From Bacteroidales bacterium UBA6117 (GTDB lineage: Bacteria; Bacteroidota; Bacteroidia; Bacteroidales; VadinHA17): a DNA stretch of 44,153 bases. The translations under genes and the position numbers were made by a program. The notes beneath the pieces are model-generated. The model was not told the DNA's origin and made no database searches. It saw only the letters and a list, made by a program, of their open reading frames with translations. The stretch is taken from NCBI GenBank assembly GCA_002428385.1, contig DIWB01000034.1, positions 37,570 to 81,722 on the forward strand. Reading direction: 5' to 3'. This document shows positions 33,118 to 41,004 of the stretch, piece by piece; positions within the stretch are counted from its first letter, which is position 1, and the number at the start of each line of letters is the position of its first letter.

Positions 33118-33235
33118 TCAGAACAATGGAAAAACAACAGAATTTTTATCGAATAACGATAAATTTTCATATGATATTCGACAAGTTTTTTACCTGAAAC
33201 GATATGAAAATTGTGATCAGGGCGTAAGATCCCTC

Positions 33236-33306
33236 ATCCCTTATGCGGGATTCGGGATGACTTCAACCCGTTCAACCTGTATCCCTTATGCGGGATTCGG
33301 GATGAC
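33236..33306. repeat. Direct repeat, GCGGGATTCGGGATGAC family
   Basis: Two identical 26-base copies (33236-33261 and 33281-33306), each ending GCGGGATTCGGGATGAC, with a 45-base period. Related to the repeat at 13001-13087. Two small inverted repeats (TTTATCG/CGATAAA at 33145-33163 and TTTTCATAT/ATATGAAAA at 33164-33210) lie between it and the GH43 fragment. Confidence 0.7.
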
Positions 33307-33323
33307 ATGCTTTAATGGCTTAC

Positions 33324-33992
33324 TTATTTATCAGCTTTTTTGTAGCTAATCGATACACCGCCACCCTGGCTGTTGACTGTCGTTTCGTAGTTTGGAAGGC
33401 TCTTCACGTGATCAAGGAAGGCTCCCTGACCGCCCCGGCTCCCATAGCCGTATGACCTGTCGTAAATATTGTGTGCGGTGAAGCAGCCTCCGACCTTAAG
33501 CTTCGGTTCGACATCGATAAAATAATTCTTGTACCAGTCCTTGTCGGCATCGCTGAAGACAAAGTCGAACGGTCCCTTAAGCTGTTTTACCAGGACATGG
33601 GCATCTGCGAGACGGGCATCGATGTAATCTGAAAGTCCGGCTTCCTTAAAGTTTTGCAGTGCTTCTTTATGACGGCCTTCGTCGATATCGATGGTTATCA
33701 GTTTGCCTCCGGTTTTGCTGAGAGCCCAGGCTATCCAGATGCCGGAGTGTCCGGTTGAAGTCCCGATTTCAAGAGCGCTTTTATAGTTGTTTTTAACAAT
33801 GATGTCGTGGAGCAGCCTGCCGTCAACTTCGGGAACGTTCATATCACGCCACTGCCGGGACCGGGAGTCGAGGAATTTCTGAACCTTTTCATCAAGGGCC
33901 GGGTTACTCTTTGGAGCCTGGGATATGGCAGAAGGGGATATCATTACCATAACTGAAGCAACAATGATAAACAATAAATAGTTTCTTCTCAT
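33324..33992 (-). CDS. Class I SAM-dependent O-methyltransferase with a signal peptide
   Basis: A 222-aa protein. Residues 1-25 form a clear signal peptide (MRRNYLLFIIVASVMVMI, cleavage after AISQ). The remainder is a catechol-O-methyltransferase-like domain: SALEIGTSTGHSGIWIAWAL (SAM loop), LITIDIDEGRHKEAL, and the metal-binding FVFSDADKDWYKNYF, then GGCFTAHNIYD. All key motifs look intact. Export is puzzling because SAM is thought not to be available in the periplasm. A later cytoplasmic start is not obvious because the signal sequence is preceded by a good ATG. Confidence 0.85.
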   Translation of the reverse strand: MRRNYLLFIIVASVMVMISPSAISQAPKSNPALDEKVQKFLDSRSRQWRDMNVPEVDGRLLHDIIVKNNYKSALEIGTSTGHSGIWIAWALSKTGGKLITIDIDEGRHKEALQNFKEAGLSDYIDARLADAHVLVKQLKGPFDFVFSDADKDWYKNYFIDVEPKLKVGGCFTAHNIYDRSYGYGSRGGQGAFLDHVKSLPNYETTVNSQGGGVSISYKKADK

Positions 33993-34117
33993 GATTTTCT
34001 AATTATTTACTCATTATAGACAATCAACAACACATTAATATTTCTGTTAACGGTAGTGATATATATCATCTAAGCAAGCTGACATGTCAAAAGGATTGAA
34101 AATTCCTGCAAATAATA

Positions 34118-34147
34118 TTGCCGTTCCGGCATTACGATCTACATTCG
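34118..34147 (+). promoter_or_regulatory. Possible promoter of the kinase/regulator pair
   Basis: TTG (34118-34120), 19 bases, then TACATTCG (34140-34147), one base off TAnnTTTG. The ATG is 48 bases downstream. Confidence 0.35.
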
Positions 34148-34194
34148 TTAAGACATATGAATAGTTCCGGTATTGAAACAGTTTTTCCACTGAA

Positions 34195-35322
34195 ATGAAA
34201 AGGAATATCTTCAAATCAGGGATCAGCCAGTACGCCCTGGCCGTCGCAGCTGTTGCCGCCACATCGGCAATTTGCTATGTCCTTGCCAGATACCTTGGAT
34301 ATCAATCAATATCATTGATCCTTCTGTTCATGGTCTCCATACTTGCCACATTTCTGGGGATAGGTCCGGTTTTGCTTGCTGCGTCACTAAGCGCGTTTAT
34401 CTGGGATGTTTTTTTCATTCCGCCGAGGTATACGATTCATATAGAAAGAACCGAGGATATTCTTATGCTTGGAATGTTTTTCATCATTGCCCTTATAAAC
34501 GGGGTCTTGACAACGCGCATCCGGAAGCAGGAAAGGCTTGCCCGCGATCGTGAGGAACGCACCAATGCTCTTTACCAGCTTAACAGGAATTTATCGGCGG
34601 CAGCCAACAAAGCCCAGTTCCTTGAAGAATCGGACAAGCTGTACAAAACTCTTTTCAATTCAATTTCTCATGAATTAAGGATCCCGGTAGCCACAATAAT
34701 GGGCGCTTCCGATTCCCTGCTTTCATCCGTGCATCCTGAAGCGATAAGGGTTGAATTACTGACTGAAATATTGAAAGCATCTGAAAGGCTTAACCGTCTT
34801 ATTGAAAACCTGCTGAACATGTCGAGGCTGGAGGGCGGCCGGATCAAGCCCCGCCCCGACTGGCACGATGTTCATGATCTTGTTAACGAGGTATGTGAGA
34901 ATCTGAAAGAAGAACTCAGCAGGTTCAGGGTACAGGTAAACATCCCCGAAGACATGCCTCCGGTAAAAATCGATTTCGGACTGATGGAACAGGTGCTGTA
35001 TAACCTCGTGCACAATGCATCGCAGTATGCTCCTCCGTCAACTGAAATAGGGATAAGCGCTTTTTACTCCGACGGGCTTTTGAATCTTCAAATCACGGAC
35101 AGAGGTCCGGGATTCCCGGAAAATGAAATATCTTTAATCTTCAATAAGTTTTACAGAGTCGGTGGATCGAAGCCCGGAGGAACGGGGCTCGGCCTGTCGA
35201 TAGCAAAAGGATTCGTTGAAGCGCACAAGGGGATGATAACCGTTGAAAACAGAAGTGACGGAGGAGCAATGTTCAGAATCAGCATCCCGGCTGAAACATT
35301 CCGTGAAGACATAAATCAATGA
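34195..35322 (+). CDS. Sensor histidine kinase, KdpD-like, short form
   Basis: A 375-aa kinase. Residues about 10-110 carry four membrane segments of the DUF4118/KdpD membrane domain (LAVAAVAATSAICYVLARYLG; FLGIGPVLLAASLSAFIWDVF with FFIPPRYT). A coiled linker leads to the HisKA box with the phospho-acceptor in SISHELRIPVATIMG, then the ATPase domain (N box LVHNASQYAP, G1 DRGPGFP, G2 GGTGLGLSIAKG). The N-terminal KdpD and universal-stress domains of full-length KdpD are missing. It is 6 bases from the response regulator gene. Confidence 0.9.
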   Translation: MKRNIFKSGISQYALAVAAVAATSAICYVLARYLGYQSISLILLFMVSILATFLGIGPVLLAASLSAFIWDVFFIPPRYTIHIERTEDILMLGMFFIIALINGVLTTRIRKQERLARDREERTNALYQLNRNLSAAANKAQFLEESDKLYKTLFNSISHELRIPVATIMGASDSLLSSVHPEAIRVELLTEILKASERLNRLIENLLNMSRLEGGRIKPRPDWHDVHDLVNEVCENLKEELSRFRVQVNIPEDMPPVKIDFGLMEQVLYNLVHNASQYAPPSTEIGISAFYSDGLLNLQITDRGPGFPENEISLIFNKFYRVGGSKPGGTGLGLSIAKGFVEAHKGMITVENRSDGGAMFRISIPAETFREDINQ

Positions 35323-35328
35323 CCAACC

Positions 35329-36012
35329 ATGAATCAGGCTGAAAACGTACTGATAATTGATGATGAGGTGCAAATACGCCGACTTCTGGAGATAACACTT
35401 ACGGCAAACGGTTTTAATACATTTTTTGCCGCAAGCGGCAAAGAGGGACTTGTTTCCGCGGCCACACACAATATTTCAATAATATTGCTTGATCTTGGAT
35501 TACCTGATATTGATGGACTTGATCTGCTGTCCAAATTCAGGGAGTGGTATACAAAACCGATTATTATTCTGACAGTAAGGGATGCTGAGGAGGACATCAT
35601 AAAGGCTTTGGATTCCGGAGCAAATGACTACCTGACAAAGCCGTTCAGAAGCGGTGAACTGGTTGCCAGAATGCGGGCAGCACTCAGGCTGAGCAAGGAA
35701 AAGGGAGACAACCCTGTTCTTGAGTCCGGATCGTTAACCATCGACACAGTCAGTCATATCGTCCGAAAGAACGGTGTGATAATAAAACTCACCACCACGG
35801 AGTTTTCATTGCTGGCCCTTCTGGCCAGGAACAAGGGACGGGTGCTTACACATCAGCAAATACTCAAGGAGATCTGGGGATTCGGTTATCTGGAACAAAC
35901 CCAGTACTTACGGGTTTTCATCGCCCAGCTGAGGAAAAAAATTGAAGACGATCCGTCAATTCCGACTTTGCTGATCACGGAGTCAGGTATCGGATACAGG
36001 TTCGGTGCTTAA
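35329..36012 (+). CDS. Response regulator, OmpR/KdpE type
   Basis: A 227-aa regulator. The receiver domain has the acidic pair at residues 11-12, the phosphorylated Asp at 55 (LLDLGLPD), and the Lys in NDYLTKPF. The C-terminal winged helix matches OmpR/KdpE: SIL DVS-like strands (LTIDTVSHIVRKNG), TTTEFSLLALLARNKGRVLT and LRVFIAQLRKKIEDDP, ending in GIGYRFGA. Its neighbours suggest control of trkH; the promoter region at 36013-36125 has no site I could match with confidence. Confidence 0.93.
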   Translation: MNQAENVLIIDDEVQIRRLLEITLTANGFNTFFAASGKEGLVSAATHNISIILLDLGLPDIDGLDLLSKFREWYTKPIIILTVRDAEEDIIKALDSGANDYLTKPFRSGELVARMRAALRLSKEKGDNPVLESGSLTIDTVSHIVRKNGVIIKLTTTEFSLLALLARNKGRVLTHQQILKEIWGFGYLEQTQYLRVFIAQLRKKIEDDPSIPTLLITESGIGYRFGA

Positions 36013-36125
36013 CTTTAAAATTCCTTATTTCTTTATAAAATCTTTATGTCTTAAGGGGACTTTTTTACGATCCGCTTATAACCAGGGAGCTAACTTGCGG
36101 GGCTGTAAAAAGAAGGGGATTTCAG

Positions 36126-37571
36126 ATGAAATTAATTCACCCTATCCTCATTATCAGGGTTTTAAGCACAATTCTTCTTATCGGAGCCATATCTTTTCTG
36201 GTTTGCATTCCGGTTGCCCTTATTTATGACGAACCGCTTATCCCGTTTTATGGTTCTGCAATCATAACAGGCATCGTTTCCATTTTGCTCAGGATATTTA
36301 CAAAAAAGGCCGATCCTGAAGGCATGACTTCCAGGGACTCCTTCCTTACAGTAACGCTTGCCTGGATAATTTTCACGCTATTCGGATCCCTTCCCTATAT
36401 TATAAGCAAAACGATTCCATCTCTTGTCGATGCAGTTTTCGAATCTGCATCGGGATTCACAACAACCGGGGCTTCAATACTGACAGACGTTGAGATTCTG
36501 CCCTATTCCATTTTGTTCTGGCGAAGCCTTACTCATTGGATCGGAGGTTTTGGAATTGTCCTGCTGGTGATACTTATCCTTCCCTCATTGAGGGTTAGCG
36601 GATACCAGATGTTCAGTCTGGAATCGTCGCTGAAAGAGAAAATACATCCGAAAACAAAAGGGATCACGCTCAGGGTTATGATGATTTACGCCGGTTTGAC
36701 AGTGCTTGAAATCATTCTCCTTTCATTAGGCGACATGAATCTGTTTGACAGCGTATGCCATTCATTTGCAACAGTTGCAACAGGCGGATTTTCAACAAAA
36801 AACATCAGCCTTGCGTACTTCTCGACTTACAGCCAGTATATAGTAATGCTGTTCATGTTTCTGGCAGGAACAAGCCAGGTCATCTACTACTACCTGGTAA
36901 AAAGCAACTTCAGGAAAGTGAAGCATAACGAGGAGTTCTGGTTTTACCTGGCAATAGTCATCTTTGCCGGAGCATTGGCTTTTTCAATACTGCTCGTGAA
37001 CACTACCAGGAATCCTGAAGAAGCATTCAGGGAAGGCTATTTCCAGGTTATTTCAATAATCACCTGTACAGGTTTTGCCAATGATGACTTTATCCTGTGG
37101 CCCCAGCCCGCAATGATCCTGATATTTTTACTGATGTTTGCAGGAGGCAGCACCGGGTCGACCAGTGGCGGCATAAAAATGGCAAGGCATCTGATTGTAA
37201 TAAAAAACGTCAGGAATGCCTTCGTCAGGCTGGTTCATCCAAATATTTTTCCGTCACTGAAACTGAATGGAAGGCTCATCGACGAAAAGACTAATACCTC
37301 AATTCTTTCGTTTATTTTGCTGTATATTTTCGTATTTGCTGCCGGCACCCTTTTCATTGCCATGAATGGCGCCGATCCTCTCACATCGGCAAGCTCGGTC
37401 GCAACCTGCATGGCTGGTATAGGTCCGGGATTCGGCACTGTCGGACCGATGAGCAACTTTTCGGGGATACCTGCAATTAACAAGATTGCTCTCAGCTTTA
37501 TCATGATCCTTGGAAGGCTGGAGATTATTACAGTCTTCATTCTGTTCGGAAAATCGTTCCGGAGGTTATAA
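36126..37571 (+). CDS. TrkH family potassium uptake protein
   Basis: A 481-aa channel-like subunit with four repeated membrane-pore-membrane units. The filter loops are readable: SASGFTTTGASILT, SFATVATGGFSTKN, IITCTGFANDD and CMAGIGPGFGTVG, each with a key Gly. The C-terminus ends in ILFGKSFRRL. It is controlled in most bacteria by a cytoplasmic TrkA partner, which is not in this window. It follows the KdpD/KdpE-like pair by 113 bases in the same direction, so it is likely their target. Confidence 0.92.
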   Translation: MKLIHPILIIRVLSTILLIGAISFLVCIPVALIYDEPLIPFYGSAIITGIVSILLRIFTKKADPEGMTSRDSFLTVTLAWIIFTLFGSLPYIISKTIPSLVDAVFESASGFTTTGASILTDVEILPYSILFWRSLTHWIGGFGIVLLVILILPSLRVSGYQMFSLESSLKEKIHPKTKGITLRVMMIYAGLTVLEIILLSLGDMNLFDSVCHSFATVATGGFSTKNISLAYFSTYSQYIVMLFMFLAGTSQVIYYYLVKSNFRKVKHNEEFWFYLAIVIFAGALAFSILLVNTTRNPEEAFREGYFQVISIITCTGFANDDFILWPQPAMILIFLLMFAGGSTGSTSGGIKMARHLIVIKNVRNAFVRLVHPNIFPSLKLNGRLIDEKTNTSILSFILLYIFVFAAGTLFIAMNGADPLTSASSVATCMAGIGPGFGTVGPMSNFSGIPAINKIALSFIMILGRLEIITVFILFGKSFRRL

Positions 37572-37635
37572 ATTCATAAATCCTGTGTTGTGCTGTTAAT
37601 TACAATGGCAATTCCGGGAACAATCTGCCCTCTTG

Positions 37636-37660
37636 ATTGTTAATTAAAGGAGTTAACAAT
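37636..37660. promoter_or_regulatory. Inverted repeat close to the DHODH-like gene start
   Basis: ATTGTTAA (37636-37643) and TTAACAAT (37653-37660) are separated by 9 bases and end 13 bases before the ATG. It may be an operator, or a leader hairpin hiding the purine-rich AAAGGAG in its loop. The purpose is unknown. Confidence 0.4.
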
Positions 37661-37673
37661 AAAATACCAAGTT

Positions 37674-38696
37674 ATGGCTGATTTACGAATAAAGTACATG
37701 GGACTGGAACTTAAGAATCCGGTCGTTGCCGGCGCCAGTAATATGGTGACAAATACAGATAATCTGAAAAGGCTTGAAAAAGCCGGGGCTGCTGCCATTG
37801 TTTACAAATCGCTTTTTGAAGAACAGATTCAGGCTGAAAACCTGGAGATGTTTGAAAGGCGCACTGAATATGAGGAAAGAAATGCCGAAATGATCACTCT
37901 TTTCCCCAATTCGAAATCGGATCTCACCTATCCCGAAGAGCACCTCTGGAATCTTAAACGGGCAAAGGAAGCTGTCAGCATTCCGGTGATTGCCAGCCTC
38001 AACGCAGTCAGGTCTGAAACCTGGATTGAATATGCAAAAAAGATTGAGGAAACCGGCGTTGATGCCATTGAGCTGAACCTTTATACGGGTCCGGAGAAGA
38101 TGGAAGAGGGCTTTGACAATGTGGAAAAGAAGCATATTCAGACAGTTAAAGATGTTAAATCAGCAGTCAGCATTCCCGTTTCGGTAAAGCTGAGTCCGTA
38201 TTACACCAATCCGCTGACGTTGATTTCAGAAATGGACAAGGCAGGAGCTGAGGGTTTTGTGTTGTTCAACCGCTTGTTTCAGCCTGATATTGACACTCAG
38301 TCGGAAAAACACATATTTCCTTATAGTTTGAGTCATCCCGAGGACATGAGGCTGCCGATGAGGTTTGCAGGCTTGCTTCATGGCAATATCAGGGGTTCAA
38401 TCTGTGCCAGTTCGGGGATATTCAAGGGCGATGACGTTATTAAAATGCTTCTTGCAGGCAGCGATTGTGTACAGGTTGTAAGCACGCTTTACCTGAACCA
38501 GATTGAAGTGATCAGTGCTATCCTGAGCGACATGGAAAAATGGATGGATTCAAAAGGCTATAATAACCTCAGCAGTGTAAGGGGCAAGCTTTCGAGGAAT
38601 AACTCCGGCAGTCTCCTTCCATACCGCCATTCCCAGTATATGGATTTTGTGATGTCCACTTCGGAGATAATGAAGAGATACAAGTCTCTGGTATAA
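37674..38696 (+). CDS. Dihydroorotate dehydrogenase-like flavoprotein
   Basis: A 340-aa TIM-barrel protein related to class 1 DHODH and PreA. Visible parts are MGLELKNPVVAGASNMVTN (first strand), VIASLNAVRSETWIEYAKKI, DAIELNLYTGP, VSVKLSPYYTNP, GFVLFNRLFQPDID and a flavin phosphate site (SICASSGIFKGDDVIKMLLAGSDCVQVVSTLY). It is longer than PyrD at the C-terminus, with a basic tail. In Bacteroidota this 'DHODH-like' group is separate from true pyrD, so orotate formation should not be assumed. It is followed by repeats, with no pyr genes near. Confidence 0.8.
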   Translation: MADLRIKYMGLELKNPVVAGASNMVTNTDNLKRLEKAGAAAIVYKSLFEEQIQAENLEMFERRTEYEERNAEMITLFPNSKSDLTYPEEHLWNLKRAKEAVSIPVIASLNAVRSETWIEYAKKIEETGVDAIELNLYTGPEKMEEGFDNVEKKHIQTVKDVKSAVSIPVSVKLSPYYTNPLTLISEMDKAGAEGFVLFNRLFQPDIDTQSEKHIFPYSLSHPEDMRLPMRFAGLLHGNIRGSICASSGIFKGDDVIKMLLAGSDCVQVVSTLYLNQIEVISAILSDMEKWMDSKGYNNLSSVRGKLSRNNSGSLLPYRHSQYMDFVMSTSEIMKRYKSLV

Positions 38697-38709
38697 AAAG
38701 ACTTATGTC

Positions 38710-38973
38710 GGGACTAAAGTCCCTGACCGGAGAGGAAGGTGCCCGTATCCGTCAGCTGAAGCTGACGGTAACAAAAAACCTTCCTCCGGAAGATTTACCG
38801 TTAGAGCTAATTTCTGTCTTGTCAGTCAGATATATCCCCGCTGATTCTTAAATGTTGCCTTTAGAGCTAATTTCTGCCTTGTAAGTGAGGTATATCCATG
38901 CTGATTCTTAAATGTTGCCGTTGGCTTCAGCCAACGGTATAGGCTCCCCCTCTGTCCCCGGGGCTTTAGCCCC
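38710..38973. repeat. Composite palindromic element, copy 2 (inverted relative to copy 1)
   Basis: Left end: palindrome GGGACT-AA-AGTCCC (38710-38723), 25-nt spacer, hairpin CCGTCAGCT-GA-AGCTGACGG (38749-38768). Right end: hairpin CCGTTGGCT-TC-AGCCAACGG (38918-38937), 22-nt spacer, palindrome GGGGCT-TT-AGCCCC (38960-38973). Spacer lengths are swapped compared with 13807-14142, so this copy is inverted. It fills the gap between the convergent DHODH-like and pncA genes; there is no gene inside. Confidence 0.7.
38801..38919. repeat. 60-bp tandem duplication in composite element 2
   Basis: Two units start with TTAGAGCTAATTTCTG (38801 and 38861) and end with GCTGATTCTTAAATGTTGCC; about seven differences lie between them. 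On the minus strand each unit begins GGCAACA, as do the units of the array in copy 1. Confidence 0.75.
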
Positions 38974-38990
38974 TCTTTCCTTAACCGGGA

Positions 38991-39596
38991 CTAAAGATCC
39001 CAGCTGTTGATGATCTTTACACCCTTCTCCATAATCTCCCTCTTCAGGTTTCCGAATGAGTTTATATCAAGGGGGCGGGAAGCGTCTTCGATAAGTGTTG
39101 CGGAGAAGCCTTCATTCAATGCATCGAGCGTGGTGTAAAGGACGCAGATATCTGCAGCCAGACCGCAGAAATAAATATCCTGTGCTCCTTTCTCCTTCAG
39201 GTAGCCTGACAGGCCTGTGCTTACCATGTGCCTGTTATCATAGAAACCACTGTAACTGTCTACCTCAGGATTCATCCCCTTTCTGAAGATTGCCGAAAAT
39301 CTGATTGTATCAAGACCAGGGTGAAGCATTGCTCCCGGGGTTCCCTGAACGCAATGGTCGGGCCACAGGACCTGCTCTTCATCATAAAGGTCGATCTTAT
39401 CGAAGGGCAGCTTGCCGCGATGGTTCGATGCAAAACTGACATGGTCCTTCGGGTGCCAGTCCTGCGTTGCCACGATAAGATCGAAACGGTCCTGGATAGT
39501 ATTAATCACCCCTACTATCTCATCACCAAGGGGTACCTCTAGAGCGCCGCCGGGCACAAAATCATTCTGGACATCAACAATAACAAGTGTTTTCAA
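38991..39596 (-). CDS. pncA: Nicotinamidase
   Basis: Hydrolyses nicotinamide to nicotinate in NAD salvage. The best start is TTG at 39594-39596, giving MKTLVIVDVQNDFVPGG, 201 aa, the classic family beginning; an ATG at 39674 would overlap pncB by 74 bases. The catalytic Asp (DVQNDF), the metal site (TQDWHPKDHVSF), the Lys (IFRKGMNP) and the nucleophilic Cys (CGLAADICVLYT) are all present. It lies 4 bases after the pncB stop, so both steps of the salvage route are in one transcript. Confidence 0.92.
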   Translation of the reverse strand: MKTLVIVDVQNDFVPGGALEVPLGDEIVGVINTIQDRFDLIVATQDWHPKDHVSFASNHRGKLPFDKIDLYDEEQVLWPDHCVQGTPGAMLHPGLDTIRFSAIFRKGMNPEVDSYSGFYDNRHMVSTGLSGYLKEKGAQDIYFCGLAADICVLYTTLDALNEGFSATLIEDASRPLDINSFGNLKREIMEKGVKIINSWDL

Positions 39597-39600
39597 TATT

Positions 39601-41004
39601 CTATACTCCTTTTTCTGCAATAAGCCTGTCGCGCTCATTCCGAAGCAATCCGCTGATTCCCACCTTATAAACATGGGGATAATTAAACCGTTTGTATTCC
39701 TCAGGCAGTAGTTTCAGCCGTTCTGTGCTGTACCGGGCAATCTCATCCAGTGAAGTTGATGGTGTCAGTCTTCTTCCTCCCTCCATGATTTTATGAAGGA
39801 GCGGTTCTTTTCTTTTACCTCCTGTCGGAAGCGATTTGTCGGGGAACAGGGGATGGTACATAATATCAACATCCTGTTCAGTGTTTATCGTTACAGCATC
39901 GGCTCCTGCAAAGCGGCCGTCGTCATCCAGCACCCTGAAGACCTGTTTCCTGTGAGGCAGGGTGATCTTTTTCACATTCTCCGATATTTTGATCCTTGGT
40001 TTTCCGCCCGAAAAAGCAAGTTTATAAACACCATCAAGCGCGGCATCGGGGGCTCCTGTCACCAGGCTTGTGCCCACGCCGAACACATCTATGGGAGCCT
40101 GTTGCTCGAGAAGGCTCTTTATTATATGTTCGTCGAGCTGGTTTGAAGCGGCAATTTTAACATAGTTCAGTCCGGCCCTGTCGAGAATCACACGGCATTG
40201 CTTGGAAAGATATGCAAGGTCGCCGCTGTCGAGTCTGATTCCGAACAGCCGGTGTCCTTTCTCTTCCATCATTTTTGCAGTGAGGATGGCATTGGGCAGA
40301 CCGCTGTTAAGGGTGTCGTAAGTGTCTACAAGAAGAACGCATCCCTCCGGCTGTCCTTCTGCAAAATGGCTGAAAGCCTTCAGTTCATCGTCAAAGCTCT
40401 CAATGTACGAATGTGCCATGGTGCCCGACACCGGGATCCCGTAGTCGCGGCCGGCCACCACATTGCTGGTTGCATTGAAGCCGCCGATAAAACAGGCCCT
40501 GCTGGCATAATAACCTCCCGGACCCTGAGCCCGGCGCAGGCCAAAATCGATTAATGTGTTTTCTCCGGCTGCCAGCCTCATCCGGCTGGCTTTTGTCGCG
40601 ATGAGGGTCTGGAAATTGAGAATGTTCAGGATCACTGTCTCCACGATCTGGGCCTCAATGATTTTAGCCTCAACCTGCAGGACAGGCCTGACCGGGAAAA
40701 CCACATCTCCTTCGCGTGATGACCAGATGGTTCCCGTAAACCTGAACTGTTCGAGATAGTTGAGGAATTCAGGCCGAAATCCTTTTTCCTTCAGGAAATC
40801 AATGTCGTAGCGGTCGAACCTGAAATCCTGAAGAATGTCAAGAATATCTTCAAGTCCGGCAAAAATTGCATATCCTCCTTCAAAAGGCAGTTTCCTGAAA
40901 AAATAGTCGAAGACTGCGATGTTATCCTTCTGACCATGTAAGAAGTAGGCCTGGGCCATGGTCAGCTGATACAGGTCGGTATAGGTGGCTGTAAAGTTGA
41001 ACAT
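39601..41004 (-). CDS. pncB: Nicotinate phosphoribosyltransferase
   Basis: Converts nicotinate and PRPP to nicotinate mononucleotide. A 467-aa protein beginning TATYTDLYQLTMAQAYFLHG, with LIDFGLRRAQGPGGYYASRA, VSGTMAHSYIESFDDE (catalytic His region), GIRLDSGDLAYLSKQ and FGVGTSLVTGAPDAALDGVYKL, the order and length of the PncB group found in Firmicutes and Bacteroidota. The ATG is directly next to the stop of the rhodanese-like gene, so it belongs to the same operon. It provides the substrate pathway together with pncA downstream. Confidence 0.93.
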   Translation of the reverse strand: MFNFTATYTDLYQLTMAQAYFLHGQKDNIAVFDYFFRKLPFEGGYAIFAGLEDILDILQDFRFDRYDIDFLKEKGFRPEFLNYLEQFRFTGTIWSSREGDVVFPVRPVLQVEAKIIEAQIVETVILNILNFQTLIATKASRMRLAAGENTLIDFGLRRAQGPGGYYASRACFIGGFNATSNVVAGRDYGIPVSGTMAHSYIESFDDELKAFSHFAEGQPEGCVLLVDTYDTLNSGLPNAILTAKMMEEKGHRLFGIRLDSGDLAYLSKQCRVILDRAGLNYVKIAASNQLDEHIIKSLLEQQAPIDVFGVGTSLVTGAPDAALDGVYKLAFSGGKPRIKISENVKKITLPHRKQVFRVLDDDGRFAGADAVTINTEQDVDIMYHPLFPDKSLPTGGKRKEPLLHKIMEGGRRLTPSTSLDEIARYSTERLKLLPEEYKRFNYPHVYKVGISGLLRNERDRLIAEKGV

